64,000 nucleotides of DNA, taken from positions 1 to 64,000 of the forward strand of contig CAHJWM010000009.1 in the NCBI GenBank assembly GCA_903642325.1. Reading direction: 5' to 3'. The notes beneath the pieces are model-generated. The model saw nothing but the letters and a program-made list of their open reading frames with translations. It searched no databases and was not told where the DNA came from. Numbering within the stretch: position 1 is the first letter of the stretch; each line of letters begins with the position of its first letter. This DNA is from Myxococcales bacterium (GTDB lineage Bacteria; Myxococcota_A; Polyangia; Polyangiales; Polyangiaceae). Shown one piece after another: positions 8,202 through 16,327 of the stretch. The position numbers and the translations under genes are program-made.

Positions 8202-8456
8202 TCAGTCTCCCGCACCGAGCTTGGAGATGCCGGTCGAGAGTGCCTTTTCGAGCTCCGCGATCCGAGTTTCGACGCGGCCCTGTCGCCGCCAGCTGAGAAA
8301 AACGAACCCCAAGAGCAGTGCCCACATCACCACGTACGCGGTAATCAAGAGGCTCGCGGCGCTGGTCGTTTCGTTGCCACCTTGGACGGGGACGAATTCG
8401 GTGGAGCGTGCGCTCGGGTCGGCGAGAGTGGCTGAATCAGAGGGCGTTTGCTTCAT
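8202..8456 (-). CDS. CcmD-like heme exporter subunit
   Basis: An 84-residue protein with a polar N-terminal half, one transmembrane helix (AYVVMWALLLGFVFLSW, about 40-56) and a charged helical tail RRQGRVETRIAELEKAL. This is the architecture of CcmD, the small subunit that stabilises release of holo-CcmE from the CcmABC heme export complex. It directly follows ccmC (42 bases apart). CcmD family sequences are poorly conserved, so the call depends on topology plus neighbourhood. Confidence 0.68.
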   Translation of the reverse strand: MKQTPSDSATLADPSARSTEFVPVQGGNETTSAASLLITAYVVMWALLLGFVFLSWRRQGRVETRIAELEKALSTGISKLGAGD

Positions 8457-8498
8457 GAGGTGTCTTCGAACCAGCCGCGAGCGTAGCCCGGATTGCGT

Positions 8499-9245
8499 TT
8501 AGTAATCCAGCTGGCCGCTGGCAATGGCTTGCTCTTCCAGGCGTGCCACGCGCGAGACGGAAAGCGCTAAGCGTGCGCGCGCCCAAAGCAAAATTGCTGC
8601 GAGCAAAGTCATGGCCACGAACCCCATGATGAGCGCGTGGGTCATGGCCGGATGGCGCAATCCGCCGCCGCCCTGCCCGATCACGGTCGGGTGGTTGCCG
8701 CCCCACTTCAGCACCGAGTAATGGATGATGGGTAAGTTGATCGTGCCGAGCACGCCGAGCGCGGATGCGAACTTGCGCTCCGCCTCCCCATTGCCCGCGA
8801 ACGCGCGCAGCACGACCACTGATACGTACACGAGCACACTGAGGAGCGTCGTCGTCAGCCGCGGGTCCCAAGTCCAGTACACGCCCCACGCCTTCTTCGC
8901 CCAAAGCGGCCCACTGGCAAGCATCATGAAACCAAACACCACGGCGCACTCCGCCGCGGCGCGGCCGACCGCGTCGCGAATATCGGACGGATTCAGCAGG
9001 TACATGGCGCTCGACACGCAGCAAACGGTGCCGCACAGGTACATCGCGTACGCGGCTGGCACATGAAAGTAAAAGATCTTTTGAGCGAGCCCGCCCGCTT
9101 GCAGCTGGGCTACCGGAGCAATCAAAAACACATAACCGATGAGGTACACGAAGACGGCGGTGGTAGTCGCGAGCAGGGCGTAAAACAGCGGGTCTTTCGA
9201 TCGGGGCACGGGCCTCAACGTAGTGCCAGGCCCGCAGGGTTGCAA
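8499..9245 (-). CDS. ccmC: Heme exporter protein CcmC / cytochrome c assembly protein
   Basis: A 248-residue inner-membrane protein with about six spans and the CcmC/CcsA tryptophan-rich heme-handling motif, here WGVYWTWDPRLTTTLL (about residues 117-132). A conserved His lies near residue 50 (FYFHVPAAY) and another in IIHYSVLKWGGNHP, in keeping with the two axial His of CcmC. The frame opens with TTG at 9245; a GTG at 9209 (VPRSKDPLF) is an alternative that starts nearer the first helix. No ccmA, ccmB, ccmE or ccmF is adjacent, so the remainder of the system is elsewhere. Confidence 0.88.
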   Translation of the reverse strand: MQPCGPGTTLRPVPRSKDPLFYALLATTTAVFVYLIGYVFLIAPVAQLQAGGLAQKIFYFHVPAAYAMYLCGTVCCVSSAMYLLNPSDIRDAVGRAAAECAVVFGFMMLASGPLWAKKAWGVYWTWDPRLTTTLLSVLVYVSVVVLRAFAGNGEAERKFASALGVLGTINLPIIHYSVLKWGGNHPTVIGQGGGGLRHPAMTHALIMGFVAMTLLAAILLWARARLALSVSRVARLEEQAIASGQLDY

Positions 9246-9343
9246 ACCGCCGAGTGCTGTCGGTCGCGGCCTCGGGGTTCACCTCGTTGAAAGGCAAGTA
9301 ACCGACCGGACGGCAAAAGAGTACAAGGGGTGGACGGGAACCC

Positions 9344-10759
9344 TTACAGCTGACAGGTGGACATCGCCAAAATAGCGGCGATTTTGGCCTCAGTCACGTT
9401 GAACTCCTTCACGGCTAAGTCAGCCTCGGCCACGCGCAGCGCAGATTCGGTCAACACCAAGTCGAAGCTCGTGCCGCTACCGTTCAGGAACGAAATCTTG
9501 GACAAACGCGCCGTTTCGGCGTCGATTTCCCGAGTCTTTGCCGAGACGGCCAGGTTCGCTTCCGCCACCTGCACATTGCGCAGAGTTTGTCGCACCTGCA
9601 GCCTTGCGCTGCGCCGAGTCTCGAACAAATCAGCGCGAGCGACGTCGGCCTCGGCCCGGGCGGCGGTGCGCTGGCCACCGCGCAGCCCGCCGTCGTAGAT
9701 CTCCCACGTCAATACGCCGGACACGGTCCAGTTTTCGTGGCGATTGGTTTGCGGGAAGCGTGGGTCCTGAACGGAAAACGTCGATTGCGCGTCGACCGTA
9801 GGCAGGTAGCGGTAGTCCACCGCTTTCACATTTCGTTCAGCGACACCGAGGGTCGCGTTGGCGGCTCGGATGTCACTGCGGTCTTGTAAATCCGTCTCCA
9901 GGTGACAATTCCTCTGGGCCTCGGCGGCCAGTGAGTCGAGGCGAATGTCGGGAGTCACGTCCCAGGACTCGGACGAGCCGAGCGCCGACCCGAGCGCCTC
10001 GCGGGCCAAAATCAAAGACTCCGTCGTTGACACGACTTGCGATCGCGACAGCGACGCTTCGCTTTCGACTCGCAATACGTCGAGCGTGTTGGATGCGCCG
10101 AGTGCGGCGCGGCGCTTGGTTAAATCCACCGTGGAGAGTGCCGCTCGTAGCGAGGAGCGGCTCACCTCCGCCAAGCGTTCGGCGGTCACGACACCCACGA
10201 TTCGATCGGCCACGAGGGCCACGACCTGGCGTTCTGTCTCCTGGGTCGACAGCCTGTTTGCGTCGACATTGTCTTTGGCGCTACCGTAATCGTACCAAGC
10301 CGCGGGCCGAAATAGAGGCACCGTAAGCGTCACCCCCGCATTCCAAATGGTGGGGGGGACGGGGATCTTGATCGTGCCGCCGGCACCATTGGGCACCTCA
10401 CCCCGAAGCAAGTACCGATTGACGCTTCCGCTCCCGGCCAATTGAGGAAGCGCGGGCGCTAACGCAATCTTGACGTCCGCTTGCGCCCTCAAGATATTGG
10501 CGCGCGCTACGCGAATCGTGACGGATTGATCACGCACGAGCTGCACCCCCTGTTGCCAGGATGCGAGCACGTGAGCCGGCGGCGGCGGCGGCTCCAGGAG
10601 GGGATCGGATACATCCGGCATCTGGGGCTCCGTTTGCACTGCCGGTGTCGCCGTGGCAGCGGGTCGCGCCCCGGCCGCTGGTTTGGTCTGCGCGCTGGCG
10701 ACCTGCGCGAAGAACGAAACGGTTAGCCCAATGACGGAAAGCGAGCGGCGGTTAGGCAT
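9344..10759 (-). CDS. TolC family outer-membrane channel protein
   Basis: About 471 residues with a Sec signal (MPNRRSLSVIGLTVSFFAQVASA) and two homologous helical-hairpin/strand halves typical of TolC, here with the SYGSAKDNVDANRLSTQETERQVV and NATLGVAERNVKAVDYRYLPTVDA stretches and a Gly-rich loop before WEIYDGGLRGGQR. TolC proteins form trimeric outer-membrane exit ducts for RND or ABC exporters or type I secretion. No membrane-fusion protein or pump lies beside it, so its partner is unknown. The start at 10759 is preferred to an in-frame codon at 10795 because it puts the signal peptide at the very N-terminus. Confidence 0.86.
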   Translation of the reverse strand: MPNRRSLSVIGLTVSFFAQVASAQTKPAAGARPAATATPAVQTEPQMPDVSDPLLEPPPPPAHVLASWQQGVQLVRDQSVTIRVARANILRAQADVKIALAPALPQLAGSGSVNRYLLRGEVPNGAGGTIKIPVPPTIWNAGVTLTVPLFRPAAWYDYGSAKDNVDANRLSTQETERQVVALVADRIVGVVTAERLAEVSRSSLRAALSTVDLTKRRAALGASNTLDVLRVESEASLSRSQVVSTTESLILAREALGSALGSSESWDVTPDIRLDSLAAEAQRNCHLETDLQDRSDIRAANATLGVAERNVKAVDYRYLPTVDAQSTFSVQDPRFPQTNRHENWTVSGVLTWEIYDGGLRGGQRTAARAEADVARADLFETRRSARLQVRQTLRNVQVAEANLAVSAKTREIDAETARLSKISFLNGSGTSFDLVLTESALRVAEADLAVKEFNVTEAKIAAILAMSTCQL

Positions 10760-10844
10760 GCGCGAATCAGATAGTTCCGGACGCCGCCCACGCAAAGTGC
10801 CGAAACGTAAGGGGTGTGCTTTTTTGAACGATTGGCGTAGAAAA

Positions 10845-11540
10845 TCAGAGCCCGCCGCCGCCCGGTGACGAGTTTCCGTTCGCGACCTGCCAGGCCTTCA
10901 TGATTTCGGCGGCCTGCTCAGGAGACTTGACCGCGCTTGCTAACATGCGCCGGGCTTTTTCCAACTGACCGCTGCGCAACAGCGCGTGCGCGTAGGAGCT
11001 CGCGATCTCGCCCTCTCGAGGCAACAAGCGATGCGCGCGATCGAGATGCGAGAGGGCATCGTGCGGGCGGTTCAGCGCCACATCCAGCACGTGCCCCAGG
11101 TTGTGCTCGTATATGGCGCACTCAGGGGCCAAGGCTAGGGCTCGACGGTAGGAGCGCGCGGCCACCACGTAATTGCCGAGCAACGTGTGAGCCAAACCCA
11201 GCACCGCCCAGGCGCGATCGCTCTCGCCGCTCTCGAGGACGTCGCGCGCGAGGCGCGCGGCGCGGAACGGTGCATCGCCCACGATCAGCTCGGACAGGCG
11301 CAATTTGGCAAAATAGGATGCCTCTGACGCGCTGGGGGCCGCCCTAACCAAGTTCTCGAGCATCGGCACGAGGTCTCGGGCCGCGAATTGCTTCGAGATG
11401 GCCCACTCCAGATCAGTGAGCATTCGCTCGAGGTCGGGAGAGGGTCGTTCGGGCACGCTCAAGATGTGACCAAATCTGCCCGCGCTTGCAAGCTCAATCA
11501 CGCTGCCGAGCCGGTTCGGCGAACGCCGGCTTGCCGGCAA
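10845..11540 (-). CDS. TPR repeat protein
   Basis: Up to 231 residues, alpha-helical, with at least three tetratricopeptide units: RAWAVLGLAHTLLGNYVVAARSYRRALALAP, AIYEHNLGHVLDVALNRPHDALSHLDRAHRLLP (shown here only in part as motifs) and SYAHALLRSGQLEKARRML. No signal peptide is apparent. The longest frame overlaps the helicase gene by 47 bases; starts at 11501 (GTG), 11456 (GTG) or 11423 (ATG) are equally credible, so the N-terminus is uncertain. It probably acts as a protein-protein interaction scaffold; partner unknown. C-terminus is a Gly/Pro-rich tail. Confidence 0.7.
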   Translation of the reverse strand: MPASRRSPNRLGSVIELASAGRFGHILSVPERPSPDLERMLTDLEWAISKQFAARDLVPMLENLVRAAPSASEASYFAKLRLSELIVGDAPFRAARLARDVLESGESDRAWAVLGLAHTLLGNYVVAARSYRRALALAPECAIYEHNLGHVLDVALNRPHDALSHLDRAHRLLPREGEIASSYAHALLRSGQLEKARRMLASAVKSPEQAAEIMKAWQVANGNSSPGGGGL

Positions 11541-13488
11541 TGGCCGCGCCGTTCAATGCGGAGACCGCCTTTTCCAAATACTCCGTCTTGACTCCTACAA
11601 AAGAGTTTCGCTGACGAACGCGGATGTAGTCGGTCTGCTCCGCGTTCAAGCCGTGCTGTTCGAGGATGGTCTGGATATCGCTCGGGCGAGCGCCGTCGCG
11701 CCGCCCGATGCTCACGTAAATTTCGGCGACGCCGTCGCGCATTGGCGCAAGGTCACCCTCGTCACTCCGTTCACGGAGCGGGGTCGATTCGAGCACGCGC
11801 GCAGCAGATTGCGGGGTCGGTGCGCTGGCGTCCGAGATGCTGGCGACGTCGGCTACGCTTGCTTCACTCAGGGTGTAGCGGGGTAAATCGTCGATCTCGC
11901 TCGAGTGCCCGCGCCCGTTACTCCGCGTCGGCGAGTCCCGTCGCTGACGCGGGCGGTCGGCGCGGACGCGGTCATGATCTCGATCGAGGGCTGGAGTTGC
12001 AGGTTCGCGCGGCACGGGGGGGACTGGCCTTGCAGCAAGTGCGGGCTGCGGCGAGCGAGGACTGGGCCCCGCCTGCGCCGCCCGCACGGCGAGCGCCGGC
12101 TCGGGTGCGGAGACCTCCGCCGCCCGCGGCGGCTTTGCCCGCCGAGCCGCGGTTGCCTCTTCGGGCGCTTCCGGGCGCGCGCCCAAGTGATCCCGAAGGA
12201 GGCCTGCGATCACGGTCTCCGCCTGCTCATGATGAAGGAGCCGCCGCGCTAGTGCCAAATCGTCAGGGTGCGCCTTTCGCTTCTCGAAGGCCTCCAAAAA
12301 GAGCCTCAATAAATCGACTTCAGCCCGCGTTTTCATCTCGCGAGCCGAGGGCAGTTGGCGCTCGACCGGCTTCACCTTGTAGGTGAGCCGCATCAAGTAC
12401 AGATTGCCAATGTCCGCCGGCTCGATCAGCGCGATGGCCTTGCCCGTTCGACCCGCGCGACCGGTGCGCCCGGTGCGGTGCACGTAATTTTCCGCGGATT
12501 CCGGGAAGTCGAAATTGATGACGTGGGTCAGGTGCGAGATGTCGATGCCCCGTGCGGCCACGTCCGTGCACACCAAAAAGCGCAGCTCGCTATTGCGCGT
12601 GGCCGCCATCACTTTCTCGCGATCGTTCTGCGAGAGGTCTGCATTCAGCCAGCCCGCGGCGAAGCCTTGGTTCTGTAAGGCTTCGGCCACGCGCTTGGTC
12701 TCGTCCCGCGTGTTGCAAAATACGATCGCGCTCTCCGGGTTCTCTACCTCGATCACCTGCATCAACTCGCTCAGCTTGTCGCCGCGGCTCAGATAGATGG
12801 TGTGCTCGATCGACAACGCGCCGATGTGATCGCCGCTCAGGGTGATGAACTGCGGGCTCTTGAGGTGCCGTTCGGCGTAGCGGCGAATGTCGGGCGGAAG
12901 CGTGGCGCTGAACAGCAGGGTCTGCAGCGTCTTCGGCATGAAGCCGAGGATCTCGGTGATCTGAGGCAAAAACCCCATCGAGAGCATCTCGTCGCTCTCA
13001 TCCAAAATGAAAGTGCGAATGCTGGTCGAGTCCAGCGTGCCGCGGCGCAAGTGGTCGAGGACTCGACCGGGCGTGCCCACAACGACCTGCGCACCGCCTT
13101 GGATTGCTTCGACCTGACGCGGCATGGGCGCGCCACCGTAAACCGCCGTACACCTTACGTTGCGATGCTTGCCGAGCGCTTCCAGCTCTCGGTTGACCTG
13201 GAGCGCAAGCTCACGCGTGGGACACAGCACGAGCGCCTGCACCGCGCTGACGCTGCGCTTGACGAGCGAGTCGACCAGCGGCATCGCGAACGACGCGGTC
13301 TTGCCGGTGCCCGTCTGCGCCTGAACCACCAAGTCCGCGCCGCGGACGGCCGGCTCGAACACCGCGCGCTGCACCGGAGTCGGATGGGTGTAGCCCAGCT
13401 CGTCGATCGCCCGCCGCAACTCGCTGGACAGCGGTAAAATGTCGAATGTCGGGGGGGGGGCTTCGGCTTCTGTGGACTCAGTGCTCAT
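11494..13488 (-). CDS. DEAD-box ATP-dependent RNA helicase with C-terminal RNA-binding domain
   Basis: About 664 residues, DeaD/CsdA-like. Helicase core: Q-motif, Walker A AQTGTGKT (57-64), PTRELA, TPGRVLDHL, motif II DESD (163-166, instead of DEAD), SAT, and the HRTGRTGRAG motif VI. After a ~110-residue Arg/Pro/Ala-rich disordered linker comes a C-terminal RRM-like DbpA-type domain (YVSIGRRDGARPSDI ... SFVGVKTEYLEKAV). Such enzymes help ribosome assembly and cold-shock RNA remodelling. The start ATG 13488 has GAGG 9 bases upstream. Codons 10-13 lie in a run of ten C, a possible slippage site. It probably shares a transcript with the upstream membrane protein gene. Confidence 0.92.
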   Translation of the reverse strand: MSTESTEAEAPPPTFDILPLSSELRRAIDELGYTHPTPVQRAVFEPAVRGADLVVQAQTGTGKTASFAMPLVDSLVKRSVSAVQALVLCPTRELALQVNRELEALGKHRNVRCTAVYGGAPMPRQVEAIQGGAQVVVGTPGRVLDHLRRGTLDSTSIRTFILDESDEMLSMGFLPQITEILGFMPKTLQTLLFSATLPPDIRRYAERHLKSPQFITLSGDHIGALSIEHTIYLSRGDKLSELMQVIEVENPESAIVFCNTRDETKRVAEALQNQGFAAGWLNADLSQNDREKVMAATRNSELRFLVCTDVAARGIDISHLTHVINFDFPESAENYVHRTGRTGRAGRTGKAIALIEPADIGNLYLMRLTYKVKPVERQLPSAREMKTRAEVDLLRLFLEAFEKRKAHPDDLALARRLLHHEQAETVIAGLLRDHLGARPEAPEEATAARRAKPPRAAEVSAPEPALAVRAAQAGPSPRSPQPALAARPVPPVPREPATPALDRDHDRVRADRPRQRRDSPTRSNGRGHSSEIDDLPRYTLSEASVADVASISDASAPTPQSAARVLESTPLRERSDEGDLAPMRDGVAEIYVSIGRRDGARPSDIQTILEQHGLNAEQTDYIRVRQRNSFVGVKTEYLEKAVSALNGAAIAGKPAFAEPARQRD
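13451..13460 (-). repeat. C10 tract in the 5' coding region of the helicase gene
   Basis: Ten consecutive G on the plus strand, i.e. ten C in codons 10-13 (Ala-Pro-Pro-Pro) of the DEAD-box helicase. Loss or gain of one base would shift the frame before the helicase core. Confidence 0.95.
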
Positions 13489-13499
13489 CGAGCAAAACC

Positions 13500-13985
13500 T
13501 CAAGGAAGGGCAGGACTTGGCAGCCCATCGCTTTCGAACAGGGTTTCATAAAGGGCTTGAACTCGTCGTCTTTGGGGAGCGAGCCCCACTGCCTCATAGC
13601 GCACAGCGTGCTCTTCCGCATAGCGGAGGGCGTCGATCTCGGTCAGCGCAGCTTGGGCTTTGGGGTCCGGTTGGCAAATCGCGTTCAAGCTGGTGCGTGT
13701 GCTCCATTCCGGCTCGAGCACGGCGCGGAACCGAGCCAACGCCGCGCGCTCGTCCCCCGTCTCGGTGGCGGCGGCCATGCGCGCGCGACGGACGGCCATT
13801 AGCAGCCGTCGAGTGCCGGCATGACAATCCGCCGCCACCGCCACTACCGGCGGCGCAAACACCGCGAATAAAATCTCGCCCGTCCAGATCGCGGTCACGG
13901 CCACGACGATCAGGGCGTACACAGCGATTCCGACCCGCCGCCCCGTGCGGCGCACGCGGCCAAGGTTGGCTTTATCCGCGACCAT
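13500..13985 (-). CDS. Hypothetical membrane protein
   Basis: A 161-residue protein with a basic N-terminus followed by a long hydrophobic stretch (about 17-52, one or two spans) and then a helical, charged domain with two cysteines (Cys54 and Cys105). No family is recognised. It ends 11 bases before the preferred helicase start, so the two are probably one operon. The soluble part after the membrane segment, with regular Ala/Arg/Glu spacing, is presumably periplasmic or cytoplasmic helical bundle; orientation cannot be fixed. Confidence 0.55.
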   Translation of the reverse strand: MVADKANLGRVRRTGRRVGIAVYALIVVAVTAIWTGEILFAVFAPPVVAVAADCHAGTRRLLMAVRRARMAAATETGDERAALARFRAVLEPEWSTRTSLNAICQPDPKAQAALTEIDALRYAEEHAVRYEAVGLAPQRRRVQALYETLFESDGLPSPALP

Positions 13986-14095
13986 TTTGAGGGACGAAAG
14001 TGCATGCGCACGCGGGCCACGTCAATTGGCGCACTCGGGCGATTCCCCGGCGTAATCGGCCGGACGGCCGCTCTTCCGCACATTGACCCGCGGCG

Positions 14096-15184
14096 GTGGG
14101 TGCCACATATTGGTTTCACAAGCATTTGAAAACTCAGAAACTCGAAGAGGTTCCTGGACTGCCCGTAGCCTCCGCGGCGCAGATCCTCGGTCGCGCAGCC
14201 GAAGCTCAAGGCAGCGAGCGACGCGTCGCGGACCGGATCGCATCGGTCCAGGATCTCTTGGCGGACGATCTCACCTGGATCGAGTCGGCGCTTTCATCGA
14301 CCGTGAACGACGGCGAGGCCCCCGGTACGCTCGCGGCGCGCCACCTCGTCACCCGCGGCGGCAAGCGGGTTCGCCCGATCGCATTGCTGCTAAGCGCTGC
14401 CTGTTTTGGTAGGATCACGCCGGCCGCGCGCGAAATGGCCACTGTCGCGGAGCTCGTTCATTCCGCGACCTTGCTTCACGACGACGTCGTGGACGAGGGC
14501 ATGGAGCGGCGCGGGGTGCCGACCTCCCGGCTGGCTTGGGGCAACGCGATCAGTGTGCTCGGCGGCGATTTGCTGCTCGTGAACGCTCTGTCCCGCGCGC
14601 AGGAACACGCGCCGGAAGTGATGCCGGATTTGATCGCGACTCTGCGCCGCTTGGTCGATGGCGAAATCGTTCAGCTGCGTGGTCGGAGCGAGCTCGACGT
14701 TTCGGAGGCCACTTACGAGCGCATCTTGCGGGATAAAACCGCGTCCTTGTTTGCTTGGTCGACCCGCACCGGCGCGCGCTTGGCGGGCGCGAGCGTGGAA
14801 GATCAGGAGCGCCTGGCCGGGTTCGGTGAGCGGCTGGGCATTGCGTTCCAGCTGGTCGACGATGTGCTCGATTATTCCGGCGCAGACACGGGCAAAACAT
14901 TGCTGAACGATCTGCGCGAGGGAAAGCTCACCTTGCCATTGGTGCTCGCGGTGGCGCGTATGCCCGAGCTGGTACAGCCGTTGAAACGCATTTACGCCGG
15001 CGATCGTGAGCCAGTGACCTTGGTTAGCCGCGCGGTCGTAGAGAGCGGCGTGTGTGACGAAGTCCGGCGGCGAGCCAGCGCACACACGCGCTCAGCCGTA
15101 GACGCCCTGCGCAGCGTCAAGCCGGGCCCTGCCCGCGTTCTACTGGAGGGCGTGGCGCAGCAACTGGCCGCGCGCGCGGCCTAA
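14096..15184 (+). CDS. Polyprenyl diphosphate synthase (octaprenyl/heptaprenyl type)
   Basis: A 362-residue trans-isoprenyl diphosphate synthase. The two aspartate-rich Mg-binding motifs are LLHDDVVDEGMERRG (Asp129-Asp133) and FQLVDDVLDY (Asp255-Asp259); GGKRVRP (88-94) binds isopentenyl diphosphate and KTASLF (about 214-219) is the usual K-T/S motif. It lengthens farnesyl or geranylgeranyl diphosphate with IPP, giving the side chain of the respiratory quinone. The chosen start is GTG; the first ~45 residues are extra compared with short homologues, and a later start is possible. It stands alone, convergent with a TPR gene. Confidence 0.92.
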   Translation: MGATYWFHKHLKTQKLEEVPGLPVASAAQILGRAAEAQGSERRVADRIASVQDLLADDLTWIESALSSTVNDGEAPGTLAARHLVTRGGKRVRPIALLLSAACFGRITPAAREMATVAELVHSATLLHDDVVDEGMERRGVPTSRLAWGNAISVLGGDLLLVNALSRAQEHAPEVMPDLIATLRRLVDGEIVQLRGRSELDVSEATYERILRDKTASLFAWSTRTGARLAGASVEDQERLAGFGERLGIAFQLVDDVLDYSGADTGKTLLNDLREGKLTLPLVLAVARMPELVQPLKRIYAGDREPVTLVSRAVVESGVCDEVRRRASAHTRSAVDALRSVKPGPARVLLEGVAQQLAARAA

Positions 15185-15188
15185 CTAT

Positions 15189-16190
15189 TCAGTTGAGGGT
15201 CTTTTCCGGCACGGCGAGGGGGCCATCAGCTTCCAGAAAAGTGGCGCTGATCTCGCGCTCAAGAGCCGCGCGGATTTCAGCCGCGACGTGCTCGACGGAG
15301 CCCGCCAAACGCTCGACGTTGCGCTGATATACGAATACGCGAGCCGTCATCGTAGAGACGGCCCCGGGGTTCACGCCATCGAGCAGCAGAAGTGCGCGCG
15401 GATCCACGCCATCGACCACGACCTCGACTCCCGGGACATCGGCGGCGTAAACCTCGTCCTCCCGCACGAAGCGGCGCAGCTCTTCCGGCAGTGACGCGAG
15501 CGCGCCACGCGCGGTCATCTCGAACGTTTCACGCGACAAGGACCAGGGGGGCGTACCTAGCTCGAGATCGAGGTCGCGCGAGGCCAGGAACGCAGAGGTT
15601 GCGCCGTGCGAGTCCCCACGTTCGTCTCGCAACAGGCCCAAGTAGTACCAGGCCTCGGCGTTCTTCACGCTTCGCTTCACCGCGTCGTCAATCAATGGAA
15701 AGGCGCGCTCCAAATCGCCAATCTCGTACAGCGCGCGGCCGACGAGGAAGGTGTGGTTTGGATTTTCGAACGGGCCTTCCGGAAATTTGCGGCACAGCTC
15801 GCCGGCTTGTTCGGCCTCGCCCTTGCCCAGCAAGGCATCGAACTTCAGGAGCAGCGCATCGACGACTTCGTCATCGGTCTCTGCTAGGTCGAGCGCTTGG
15901 TCGCACAGCGACAGGGCTTCCTCGAAATCACCTAGGGGGTGCACGTACACCTCCGCCGCGTTCAGCATGGCTTCCAAGTAGGTGTCGTCGAGCGCGATCG
16001 CTTGCCGATAGTGCTCGGTGGCCTCGTCGAATTCCCCTTTGAGAGCAGCTACGTAGCCAAGTAGGTTGTAGGCTTCCGGCGACTGGCTGTCGATTTCCAG
16101 CGCGCGCCGCGCCGAAAGCTCGGCGCCTCGTGGGTCACCGCGCTGTACGAGGTCCCATCCGCGATCGAGGTGAGCCGAAAACTGGTCCAT
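15189..16190 (-). CDS. TPR protein with a degenerate zincin-like C-terminal domain
   Basis: A 333-residue soluble protein. Residues ~1-215 form tetratricopeptide repeats (e.g. AYNLLGYVAALKGEFDEATEHY, AWYYLGLLRDERGDSHGA). Residues ~235-330 resemble the small zincin-like metallopeptidase domain of Pfam PF06262: LPEELRRFVRE, a VEVVVDGVDP strand, VFVYQRNVERLAGSVEHVAAEI. Where the active family has HExxH, this protein reads LEREISATF, so both zinc His are missing. I therefore call the domain catalytically dead; it may retain peptide binding. Active or not, TPR-zincin fusions are seen in myxobacteria; this is from general recall. No operon partner is obvious. Confidence 0.68.
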   Translation of the reverse strand: MDQFSAHLDRGWDLVQRGDPRGAELSARRALEIDSQSPEAYNLLGYVAALKGEFDEATEHYRQAIALDDTYLEAMLNAAEVYVHPLGDFEEALSLCDQALDLAETDDEVVDALLLKFDALLGKGEAEQAGELCRKFPEGPFENPNHTFLVGRALYEIGDLERAFPLIDDAVKRSVKNAEAWYYLGLLRDERGDSHGATSAFLASRDLDLELGTPPWSLSRETFEMTARGALASLPEELRRFVREDEVYAADVPGVEVVVDGVDPRALLLLDGVNPGAVSTMTARVFVYQRNVERLAGSVEHVAAEIRAALEREISATFLEADGPLAVPEKTLN

Positions 16191-16327
16191 TGCCGCGTGT
16201 TGATGGTCCTGTCACAGGGACGCGTCAATTCCATCCGACCGCTTTCCGGGAAAGTTTAGGCTCATGGCCTTGCCTCGGCGATTACGCGTACAAGTTGAGC
16301 GCTTCTGCCCGTGCCGTCCCTCAGGTT

